This document shows, piece by piece, positions 22,124-31,417 of a stretch of DNA of 64,000 nt. This stretch comes from Ditylenchus dipsaci (lineage: Eukaryota; Nematoda; Chromadorea; Rhabditida; Anguinidae). The position numbers were made by a program, and so were the translations under genes. Numbering within the stretch: the first letter of the stretch is position 1; each line of letters opens with the position of its first letter. The notes below the pieces were generated by a model, which saw only the letters and a program-made list of their open reading frames with translations, searched no databases and was not told where the DNA came from. The stretch is taken from positions 115,939-179,938 of the forward strand of contig SADC01000434.1 in the NCBI GenBank assembly GCA_004194705.1, written 5' to 3'.

Positions 22124-22638
22124 GGCCCTATACTTTTCAAGGTCCCATATTTTGCCTTGGTCCCCCCTGTTGTTTTTTTTCTGATTTATTGTCTTGGTCC
22201 CCCCCTGTTGTTTTCTCATATATTTTTTATCTTCCATTGATGCATTGTACCCTTATTATTTTTATGTTATTTTTTTTATCTTTGGTCCCCCCTGTTGTTT
22301 TTTTAAATTTATTTGTCATTTCCAGTACACTTTGCTTGACAATATTCATTTTATCTCCACAAACATCGCACTTCATTGTATTACGCAGCAGTCTTTGCTT
22401 TGCTAGAAAAGAGATTGCGTCCGTTGTTGAAAATTTGAAAAGGTCCTTCAAACGAAGGCTGGTAACGTCTATTTCTTCGATCGCTTCTACCAAAAATTTA
22501 CGGCTCATTGTGCTAGAAAACAAAAAAAAAATAATATAAAAATAAAAAGGGTACAATGCAGCAATGGAAGAGAAAAATATATGAGATAAACAACAGGGGG
22601 ACCAAGGCAAAATATGGGACCTCAAATAGTATAAGGCC
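22124..22638. mobile_element. Non-autonomous Merlin-type transposon with 8-bp duplication
   Basis: Inverted ends GGCCCTATACTTTTCAAGGT and its near complement are followed by about 130 bp of imperfect inverted repeat that includes ATTTTGCCTTGGTCC. The element is flanked on both sides by AATCGATT (22116-22123 and 22639-22646). An 8-bp duplication and GG-initial ends fit the Merlin/IS1016 superfamily. Because the duplicated octamer is itself a palindrome, it could alternatively be the outermost part of the inverted repeat. Confidence 0.65.
22318..22508 (-). pseudogene. Captured N-terminal fragment of an ISXO2/Merlin-like transposase
   Basis: A minus-strand frame starts MSRKFLVEAIEEIDVTS. It continues with an AISFLAKQRLLRNTMKC segment and a CDVCGDKMNIVK motif. 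The arrangement (short helix, FL...GLL-like segment, then C-x2-C) is how ISXO2/Merlin-type transposases begin. It stops after about 63 codons, where the inverted repeat starts. The zinc-ribbon completion and DDE catalytic core are absent. It lies wholly inside the element at 22124-22638, so this is a deletion derivative. Confidence 0.5.
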
Positions 22639-22735
22639 AATCGATTATTTTGTTTGCATTTTTTACATATATATAGCAAAAACTTATTTACATGTTATAT
22701 GTCTAAATGACCGCCCGAATCTCATTAAACAAACG

Positions 22736-22828
22736 TGTTCAGTCGAGTCTCTATATAGTGCGATTCAAGGGACCGGCAAAAACAGAGCACTATATTGATT
22801 CCGCACTATAGAGAATCGCCTTATATAG
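22736..22828. mobile_element. Short pogo/Tigger-like MITE
   Basis: GTCGAGTCTCTATATAGTGC on the left pairs with GCACTATAGAGAATCGCC on the right. It is under 100 bp and non-coding. Confidence 0.5.
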
Positions 22829-22979
22829 AAATATATTTTAATCTACATTGCTGTTTGTGAACTATATAGAAAGGCAGGCTATAACATAACTTTTATTCAA
22901 TCATAACAACAACAAAGACGATCATCTAACGGTTCAAATCAAAGAAGCTGGCAATTTGTTTCTGTTTCAAGTTTTTCAG

Positions 22980-23430
22980 GCGTTTGTCCAAGAACTAAAA
23001 GAACAACCCCTACATTCTTTACGAACCCGGCCTTTCGAACTGCCCGGCGAACTACCAGTACACTACCCGGCCTTTCAGCTGGGTAGTGTACCCTCAGCCA
23101 GTAAAATATCTCATTTTGTAGATGAGATTAATGCCTTTCTAGATTCTCATACTGTTTTCTAAATGTGTTTTATGCCAAACCAAGCTTTGCAAATATGACA
23201 TGACCACTTTGTGCTCAACGTGGTCGTCTTAGGCTTAAAAACTCAGCACCACCACAAATATGCTAAACTTCCCTGTACATCTGAAGTAATTTTAAAACTA
23301 CTTAGAGCTATTTCAAGTCAGCTGGATTGATCGCGAACCCCTCCAAGTCTTCGTCAACTACTTTATGAGGCTCTAAATTTAAAAAAAATCTTGCCTCGAA
23401 AGGCTCTTGATCACTGATTGACTAATGACA
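22980..23430 (+). pseudogene. Possible decayed exon of unknown protein
   Basis: After a GTTTTTCAG acceptor, one reading frame stays protein-like for about 150 codons but is interrupted by four or five stops (the first ends at 23162). Segments include AFVQELKEQPLHSLRTRPFE, KISHFVDEINAFLDSHTVF, HHKYAKLPCTSEVILKLLRA and PPSLRQLLYEALNLKKILPR. The last segment loosely resembles a SOCS-box (P-x-SL-x-x-L...LP), but this is weak. A palindrome (CTACCCGGCC...GGGTAG) sits inside it. It could also be chance. Confidence 0.25.
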
Positions 23431-23475
23431 TTTTTATTTCCAAGAATACAAAAATTTATGTTCGCTTAAGATGGT

Positions 23476-23706
23476 TCATAAAAAGATGGTCTCAAGAAAG
23501 TTTATATAAGTTCGAATATCTTCATGTTTTGACGAATCTTTAGTAGTATCAGTTTTAGTTTTGTTTTGGGTGATATGATTTTGGACATATTTCTTTTGTA
23601 AAATAGGCGCCCGTGAAGCGTCATCCCACTGTGTATAATCATATTTTGGGTCTATTAAAGAATATGGGTGCAGACTTTTTGCCTTGTTTCCGATGTTTTT
23701 TTGCAT
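23476..23706 (-). CDS. Unrecognised 76-aa open frame
   Basis: A minus-strand ATG frame with non-repetitive composition (LHPYSLIDPKYDYTQWDDAS, later a K/T/D-rich tail). Its start overlaps the dispersed CAAGGCAAAAA core, so the true 5' boundary would be a splice site inside the frame. I know of no family. It could be an isolated exon, a captured gene fragment or chance. Confidence 0.2.
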   Translation of the reverse strand: MQKNIGNKAKSLHPYSLIDPKYDYTQWDDASRAPILQKKYVQNHITQNKTKTDTTKDSSKHEDIRTYINFLETIFL

Positions 23707-24240
23707 GTTTTGTTAATTTTTTTGCTATATTTTTCTGTATGTCTTGTTTCGTTTTCTATTTTATATTACATAGACAAAAAATTTTTTTTTGGAAAATAAA
23801 ATTTTGAAACAACAGGGAGGACCAAGGAAAAATTTGAATAAACATGAAAAAAAAACAGAGAACCAAGGCAAAAAATCGATACCATTCTCCAGAGCTAAAT
23901 ATTTTTGTAAGCTATTTTTCATGTTGTTTAGTTTACAAACAAAACTTTTACAATAAAAAAATTGTCTAATCATGTCTTGACTGCTTTTTTGTACATTGTA
24001 GTCACAATCAACTGCTCTTTTATTTTGTCATCATTTCTCTTTTACACATCAAAAGTCATAAACTACAGCCTAACATCGATTGATTATTTCTTCCTTGTTT
24101 TTAATTTTTCTAGACTTTTTGTCAGCACTTTTTATGCACTTTTAATATCTTTCACATTTTAAGTTTCAAGTCTTAATATTTCAAAGTAAAACCTTTATTG
24201 ACTTGCTTCGAAAGCTGTTCATTGTTTTTATATAATACAG

Positions 24241-24740
24241 TGTGTCCGAGTGTGTGCCAACTTTTGTCCGCCAACCCATGTCCGCCAACTTTTTTGAAAC
24301 CAAACCATTCCGCAAGATTTTTTTCGGTTGGCCAGACATGCGGACAATTCTTTGCGAATGCGTGTTTCCGGACGTGATTATTGCGGACAAAGCTTTGCGG
24401 ATGAGGTTTTGCGCCTCAACTTTTACGGATCAAATCTTGCAGAAGAACATTTGCGGACGAGAATTTGCGAACTTCATATAAGCATCGCCTAAGTAGAACG
24501 TTCGACTAACTTAGTTTTTAATGCTGTCATCCTTCACTCCGGCTTGAGATACCTTTTTTTCTGCTCCTTTTCTGCCAAACTTCGGTTTATCCGCAAAAGT
24601 CGGTCCGCAAATGTTAGTTCGCAAATATTGCATCCGCAGAATTTGGTCCGCAAAGTCTCGTCCACAAATCTTTGTCCACAAATTTTCGTCCGCAAAGTTT
24701 GGTCCGCAAGCGTTGCGTCCGCAAAATGTTGTCCGCAAGT
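24241..24740. repeat. GTCCGCAAA foldback satellite
   Basis: Units of roughly 15-17 bp based on GTCCGCAAATTT run along the right half (24590-24740). Diverged units run in the opposite orientation on the left (TTTGCGGAC at 24370-24465). TGGCC(A/C)AACC marks both edges. Open frames across it are repeat shadows. It is the same architecture as the 6.9 and 44.7 kb elements, but with an unrelated unit. Confidence 0.65.
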
Positions 24741-25713
24741 CTGGCCAACCCGATTTTTTGGTTATTAGAAAGAGAACATTTTAGGATTTCATTGAAATCT
24801 CAATTCTTACTTTTTGTTGGAAATATTTTTTTGCTGGTTAGTCAAACATCTCGGTTATTTTTCTCTCTCTCCAGAGTAGATGAATTTTCTATCAAGCAAA
24901 AAGTTTGTATAGTGATTTGTTTAGGTATGCTCGGCATGTCTTTTCAAAACTTCGCTAGAATTTGTGCTTTTTTTTTACTCCTGAAAAACACCTGAGCCTA
25001 AACAACATGTGATTACGAATAGTAGTTACAGCGATTTTGAGTGGATCATATTTGGCGGGTAGGGTTATTCACTTCTAGCCCCAATTTTCTTCACTACTTT
25101 GATTTACGTTTTTTTAACTTTTCCGTGAGCAAAGGTTAGTAACGGCCCTATACTACAATAAAACGCTTTTTGCCTTGCCCTCTCCCTGTTAGGGTTTTTT
25201 TGCATTTTTTGTTCCCATTTACTTGAATTTTAACATTAGTAAGAACACCGTTTTCACAATTAATCTTCGAACCACAATCGATTCAAAAAATAGATTGTTA
25301 AAGACGCGATAAAAAAGCAGGAAATGAAATGTCTAGTCAAAACTGAAATCTGAAAAAACACATTAGGGGGACCAAGGCAAAAAAGCGTCCTATTGCCGAA
25401 ATTAGTTAAGACCAAAATAAAAATTCCAAATGAAATTAATTTAAAATAATGACCGTAAGTGCACCAAGCCCCCTTTCCCTAAATCGAAATCGTGTTTTTG
25501 GCGTTGTGCTTTTACCCACTTTTTGAAGAAGGCTCTTATACAAATTACCCCTAAATATGTAGCTTGTGAAATGAGCTACAAATTAAAGGGTAACTTGCCT
25601 AAGAGAAGTTTTGAAAAGTGGGTTAACGCGAGTTTGAATTTGTGCGTTTCTATTAAAGAAGATACGGCAATTAATTAAATCAATAAAAATAAATTTAAAA
25701 AAAATTAAGTTGG

Positions 25714-28700
25714 ATGTCTTCCAAAGTAGCAGCACTGAGTCTGAATTGCCAGGCGTGTGATGACAAAGCAGACGGTCAACATTTCGGCGTGGATGCTTGT
25801 CGAGCGTGTGCTGCATTTTTCAGGTGAAAATTTATTTCAGATTTATGGGTTAACTTATGCGTAAAATAAGTTTTTAGAAGAACTATTGCCAGACAGATGA
25901 AATATGTTTGTCGTTATGAACAAAAGTGTGAGATCAGCAAAGGTGCTTAGAATATAATTTATTTAGTTTTATAGCATTTTTAAATGTCAAGTTCAGTGTT
26001 TAGATGCATGTGCAGAGCCTGCAGATTGCAGAAGTGTTTGGACGTAGGCATGAAGGAAGATGGTAATTACTTTCTTACTTGATATTAAAAAAATTTCGAA
26101 TTCATTTCAGTCTGTTACATAAAAACTAATTTTTAAAAAGCCAGGCTAAATTGACCTTTACCTCTAGCACCTATTAACCTTGACCCCCAGCATACACGCA
26201 ACAACGGAAATATCCAGATTGTGACCAAGTCATCCTGAACGAGTGAAAACCTTGAAACAATTTATTAGCAATACCCAAAAACCTTACTCACCATAAACAC
26301 TCAAAACGATCCAAGACCGTCCAAAAACGTATTCAACTAGCAAAACCACCCCGAAATTCGGTACTTATGTATTTCGGGGGGCCCTAGGTAAAGTAATGGG
26401 CTTACGCTAACGTATTTTAGGACGGACTCAAACATGTTATCCATACTTATTTGTGGTCAGGAACCACATTGAAGTCCGCCCTAAGATACACTGGCCTACC
26501 CTTGCTAAAGCCTAAGACCTTACCTAAAGGGCCCCTAAACTACATAAGTGCCCGAAATTTTTCTAGTTTGGCCGGGTCGATGTAATTTAGACACAATCTG
26601 GACATTTTCAAAAAAATTAAATAAATATGGCTTGGTCCCCGCTGTTGTTGTACTTGTATGACGGGGGTCAAGGTTAATCGAGTGCTGGCGGAATGGGTTA
26701 ATTGCTACAAAAGGCAGAAGGGGTATCGAGTCAAACTACACAAGCTAAACATTTAGCCGTATTTTTCAAGGTGTGTTTGTTAAAATATTTTATGAACATA
26801 AATTTTCAGCTGTTCAAAGATGTCGTGCGCCATTAAAAGGATCAACTAAGCCCAACACTTTTTCAATGAAAGATATGGCACAAGAAAATGACCTTCTAGC
26901 TAATGATCAGTCCTCTGAGAATAGAACGGCCAATTTCAGTCCATCAGCTGGATCATCCACGTCGAGTCCAGATTCAGCAGAAAGTTATGAGATGACAGAA
27001 AAAGATTTATTAGTCAAACAAAGGCGAATGAAGAACAAAGAAATGCTTCGACAAATTGTGGAAATTAAAGCTGTAAGTACATTTTCACTCGATTCACTTG
27101 AAATCAATGCTTTGTTTGAAATTTGAAAACAAACCTAGGAAAAGCCACCGCAAAAACATCTAAAAACTTAAGGTACAATCGAATCTGGATAAACGGAAAT
27201 CCCCGATAAATAAACAACCTATGGTCATACGATTTGGTCAAGTAAACGACATTTATTGGAAACTTACGCTCGATAAACGGACACCTTTCGTCGTCTTACA
27301 TACACAATGATTTTTCGTGTTTGATTAAAATAGCATACTACAAAGACTAGGACTTGACTCGTTTAATACTTGCTTTCAAGACAGACTACTTCGTGGATCC
27401 AAGTGCCTTGCCGAAAACACACCCCATCTTGTCCAAAATTCACTTTGGCTATGAGTTGTTGCAGCGAAGGCGTGATCAAGAGTACGGCATGGGAAGGGCA
27501 AGTCAGACTGCAGATGGTCGGAACACCAGGATATATGTGGAGGAGGTTGGGGAAGTTACTTTTACATACACCTTTTTGCAACAAAAATATTTATTAAAGC
27601 CTATGGAGCTGCTGGAATTGGCCCAAAACAACCGTCGTGAATTGAATTTTATTGGAGAGATGCTATCTTCCTTCAATGGGTTTTCAGAGCTTCCCAGTGC
27701 TGACAAGGTATTTTTGTGAACCTCTCTGAAATTGTAGCCTTAAATATCTTCAAGAATGTGAATAAAAAAAGTTGTGGCAGCCATTTAAGCAACCCCAGTA
27801 AAATCCAACCAATGTTTAGTTAAATATAATTTACTCAGCTGATTCAGATTGTCATGTTCAAACACTTCTGGATCCATTTCATTGTTCTGGAGCGAACCTA
27901 TGACTCCTTCCGAGTGCTCGGCAACTCACTTAATGACTTAAGAATGGTATTTTCTTACGGCATTGTTGTGGACGCCATTAACGATTCTGTGGATCTGAGC
28001 CATGTGACAAATTTGAGCAAAGATGAAACTGGAAAGTGGGTGATTTCTCAACAAATTCTAAAATTACAAACTTTTTTTCAGGTTTGTAAGAACCTGGTGG
28101 AAACAAGCTGCTATGCAAGTGCTACCTAAAATCAAGAAGTTGGAGCCAACAGAGATAGAAATTATGTTCTGCTTCGGCTACTTGCTATTCTACCTCGGAG
28201 GTTCGTTAACGCTTAAAACCAAATCCTGAATGTAATGAAATTTTGACGCTGCTTGCATATAACCACCACGCCCCCCAAAAACCAATAACCCCCGTCTTCA
28301 AATCAACTTTTTTTAAAGTGTGTAAAAACACCCTATATCGACTCGAAATCTCCGCAGGAGTTCAAAAAACTTATATTTTTTGTGAGTTCTGGTCGATAAA
28401 AAATTGAGTTTTGGACACTTTTAAATTTCGCCTTTTCACCTGTTTACCACGTTTTTCAACATGAGACTTGGCAAAAAGAGCCTCTAAATGCATTTTTGAT
28501 CAAGAGTCTTGCTCGGAATTATGTCTAAGGTAAGTCTGTGCGCGCATCTCTAACCGGGGGTTGGTTGCTTGGGTTAAGATGCGCACACCCACATACCTAA
28601 GACACAAATCATTTAAAAACTAACTTTGGATGCATGAAAAAGCATGCATACCAGAGTTTCTTCATGCGGTAGGCCCCAGTCAACAAAACTAAGTTCAACG

Positions 28701-30054
28701 TTTTTCTTTTGTTCAAAATTGGCACCTTTTTGGCGCATTTCCACCCTAATACGGCCCTAAATCTCTTCAAAAATGGTAAGAATAAATATTTTTGGGTGGT
28801 CCCGAAATTCAATTTTTTATTGACTAGATTTCAAAAATAATGTCGGGTGTCATATATCCAAGAATAGGCCACTTTCAGAATATAGAGCTAATTTAAGTTT
28901 GCGGTTAATCGATCATTCTCAAAATCAATCGGCAATATGAGAATCATTGTGATATTTTCGACTAGACTGAACGAAAACAACTTGCAAAAGTTTCCAAAAT
29001 GAGGTTAAAAAAGGTTTGGATCCTAGGTGGGAACGAACTTGAGGGGGGTAAAGTCGCATACTAAATTTGTAAGAAGTTGTATACTACTACATTTACTTAA
29101 AGGATTAAAAGGCAATAAAGTGGACTGCTAATCAGAGTGCGCATCGACGCAGCATATACTACTTACATATTTCAAGAATAAAGAAAAATTTAATTAAAAA
29201 AATTTAAAGTTATACTTTTTTCAACCAAAAAACCTTAAGATGAAGTGTCGAAAGTGAGTCTATCCACGTCTGAGTTCTGCAACTATATGATTGAGGCTTT
29301 GTACAACGAGCTGTTTGCATACTACTTAAGTAAATTTGACGGCAGGAACTATGTTCAGCGAGTAGGAGAGCTCATGAGATACATTTCTTCCACGGAGGTT
29401 TGTTTCAACACTCTTACAATGATGTCGATGATGCCGCAAAACTGTACTAAATTTTAAAAACTGTAGTACAGTTAAAAATGGTATTCAAAGTGTATTACTC
29501 TTTTCAAAACAGTACTACATTTTTCTTGAAAACAGTAGTGCTGTTTTCCAAACAGTATTACAGTTTTAACTACCATTTTAAACTGTACTACAGTTTTGAA
29601 TTAGACTACACTTTTTTAAGTGTACTACAGTTAAGAATTAGACTACACTTCAAAAACTATAGTACAGTTACTAAGCTGTAGTACAGTTTCTAAACTGTAG
29701 TACAGTTTAAAATAGTAGTCGAAACTGTATTACTGTTTTGAAAACAGTACTACAGTTTTCTGAAAACTTTAGTACTGTTTTTAATACAGAAGTAAAGATT
29801 TGACTATCATTTTAAACTGTATCACAGTTTTAAAAATGTGGTACAGTTTTGAAGTTTACTACAGTTTTTGCAACCGTACTGCAGTTTTTCTGCATCATTG
29901 ACATCTCTGCACTCTTACAATAATTCTTGAGTTTAAAAAATGGTTCACTTTTTAGAGAATTGTGCTAGACCGCAAAGAAGACATACTTATTTGTCAAATG
30001 TTCAAAGTATTCAATGTAGATATTTTTTTGGATGAAGTATTTAACGATGTGTGA
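25714..30054 (+). CDS. Nuclear hormone receptor (nematode supplementary NHR type), complete
   Basis: Predicted ligand-regulated nuclear transcription factor. Nine exons: 25714-25823, 25878-25942, 25997-26062, 26810-27072, 27381-27707, 27848-28035, 28082-28200, 29240-29397 and 29956-30054. All are phase-consistent and give 464 aa without a frame break. The DNA-binding domain has finger 1 at C12/C15/C29/C32, P-box CRACAAFF, and finger 2 at C48/C54/C64/C67 (C-x5-C-x9-C-x2-C), followed by CRLQKCLDVGMK. An S/T/N-rich hinge (about residues 88-150) follows. The ligand-binding domain runs from about residue 170, with VRTWWKQAA in its C-terminal half and an acidic-hydrophobic tail (NVDIFLDEVFNDV) that may act as AF-2. 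The CRACAAFF P-box is typical of the nematode-expanded receptors. Introns 7 and 8 hold transposons and a minisatellite. The ligand is unknown. Confidence 0.93.
26385..26520. repeat. GGACGGACT-family MITE, copy 2, in NHR intron 3
   Basis: TTTTAGGACGGACTCAAACA faces GAAGTCCGCCCTAAGATACA, with outer CTAGGTAAAG/CTTTAGGTAAGG-type ends. It is non-coding. Confidence 0.55.
28470..28710. repeat. GCGCGCATC hairpin element, copy 3, in NHR intron 7
   Basis: The family landmarks GAGTCTTGCTCGGAATTATG, GTGCGCGCATCTCTAACC, AAGATGCGCACACCCACATA and TTTGGATGCATGAAAAA are all present. The central GC palindrome is lost apart from a GGGGGTTGGTT remnant. Confidence 0.6.
28845..29056. mobile_element. Pogo/Tigger-like MITE remnant in NHR intron 7
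   Basis: The right-half landmarks AATCATTGTGATATTTTCGA, TTGGATCCTAGGTGGGAACG and AACTTGAGGGGGGTA are the same subterminal blocks as in the 21.1 kb element. The left end is degraded. Confidence 0.55.
29440..29905. repeat. CTGTAGTACAG palindromic minisatellite in NHR intron 8
   Basis: About twenty imperfect copies of AAACTGTAGTACAGTTT, itself a palindrome, fill most of the last intron of the nuclear receptor. Spacers are short T-rich runs. It ends about 50 bp before the final exon's acceptor. Confidence 0.75.
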
Positions 30055-30120
30055 ATTTTTAAATACTTCTACCGCATCGAAATTCCTGTATTCTTTTTTT
30101 TTAAATGTTGGTTAATTAGA

Positions 30121-30369
30121 TACCGTATTTCCTCTAATAAGCGCCCTCCCCGAAATTCGGTATTTCTTAAATTGATTCTCCTTTTTTTATACGGGTTTTT
30201 GTTTTCGAACGCCACATTTGTTATATACCAAAATGTAGCGCAGATTCCCAGCTACATTTTGGTATAAAACTTATGTGGCGTTCGAAAACAAAACCCGGTA
30301 TAAAAGGAGGAGAATGAATTTAAGAAATAGCGGATTTTGGGGAGGGCGCTTATTAGAGGAAATACGGTA
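30121..30369. mobile_element. TACCGTATT-family MITE, copy 2
   Basis: The ends TACCGTATTTCCTCTAATAA and TTATTAGAGGAAATACGGTA are exact complements. The interior is one long hairpin (TACCAAAATGTAGC mirrored by GCTACATTTTGGTA, and GTTTTCGAACGCCACAT mirrored on the other side). It lies 66 bp past the NHR stop codon and may affect its 3' end. Confidence 0.8.
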
Positions 30370-30909
30370 ATTGTGTTCTTACTTGATGTTGTTTACATTT
30401 CCAATTATGCTGCTTATGTCAAAAATATTGACTGTTAATAAAGGAAATATGAAAGTAGGCGTATTACAGTTTCAAATTACAACACCTATTGAGCACAGGA
30501 ACTGTTCTTTATTGAAAGGAACTATGGAGGAGGTTTAGGATAACCTTGATTCGAACCTTTTAGCCGAACTTTTTATCTAATCTCCACATGCGAGATTGTC
30601 TGAGAAAAGTCTCGATCAAAATTCACATGAAGCCTCTACTGACAATTTTCAGAGTTTAAGATACCTTTGGTTGTACAAGAAAAACAAAATATCACAATCC
30701 GACTACCTCTGCCTTAAAACACACAAAATATCAAAAAATTGACTATCTGGAAAAATTTGTTCTGGTAGACATATTCAAACTATCCTTCTTCAAATTTAAT
30801 TTTTTCAAAAGCATTTTTTATAAAAAAAAAATTAAAAAAATTTATGCAGAAGTTAGAACAGTTTAATAATAATACTTTTCACAATATTTTTTGTTTACTG
30901 AAATAGGAC

Positions 30910-31164
30910 TACCGTATTTTTTCTAATGAGGCTAACCCCCGGCTTTAAGGACCTATATCTCAGCCTAGAGTGAATATTTCGCAAAACTGTTTTCAGCTCT
31001 ATCGATTGCATTTTTCAATTTTGGTTGAGCGTATGAAAATGTCGAGACCAAATTCCACATTCTTTAATTTCGAAGAATTCAAAAAATAAGGCGGCCGGTG
31101 GCATTACCAAAGAAAATAGGGGTTCTAATCATTCAGGGGCTGAGTTATTAGAGAAAATACGGTA
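30910..31164. mobile_element. TACCGTATT-family MITE, copy 3
   Basis: TACCGTATTTTTTCTAATGA faces TTATTAGAGAAAATACGGTA. The interior GGACCTATATCTCAGC is shared with copy 1. It is non-coding. Confidence 0.7.
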
Positions 31165-31417
31165 CTACTAAAAAGGCTGCTTTCCTCGAAAAAAATTTTT
31201 TTTCAATAGAATTTACTGCTGCAAATTTTTAAAACCAAAGGCTAAGATCAATCAAAAAGGGTGCACAAATTTATACGCTACTTATGAATTCATTGTAGAG
31301 TCTTTTATTTTATTAATGCATTCCAGACTGTTTAGTTTTGGTTTTCTTTCTTTAAAAGAGCTTCTGCTAGCAAAAAAAACTTACAAATCTGAAACTAAGC
31401 TTGTAACTTCGGCAAAA

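Larger units (their letters stand above)
21708..25713. other. Transposon-rich spacer between SDR3 and the nuclear receptor
   Basis: No intact gene is present. The spacer holds a Merlin-type element (22124-22638), a CAGTCGAGTCTC MITE (22736-22828), a possible decayed exon (22980-23430), a 24.2-24.7 kb foldback satellite, and several CCAAGGCAAA core copies (23812, 23855, 25180, 25365). Confidence 0.6.
30055..31417. other. Spacer between the nuclear receptor and the protease
   Basis: No gene is seen. It contains two TACCGTATT-family MITEs (30121-30369 and 30910-31164). Otherwise it is AT-rich unique sequence. Confidence 0.6.

Noticed and set aside
22189..22539. Plus-strand hydrophobic open frame over the Merlin-type element
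   Set aside because: It reads the inverted repeat and the antisense of the transposase fragment. The C-x2-C frame on the minus strand explains the region better.
24241..24768. Open frames rich in CGRNFAD or RKVSSTN motifs
   Set aside because: They are shadows of the GTCCGCAAA foldback satellite. The same applies to frames at 44713-45107.
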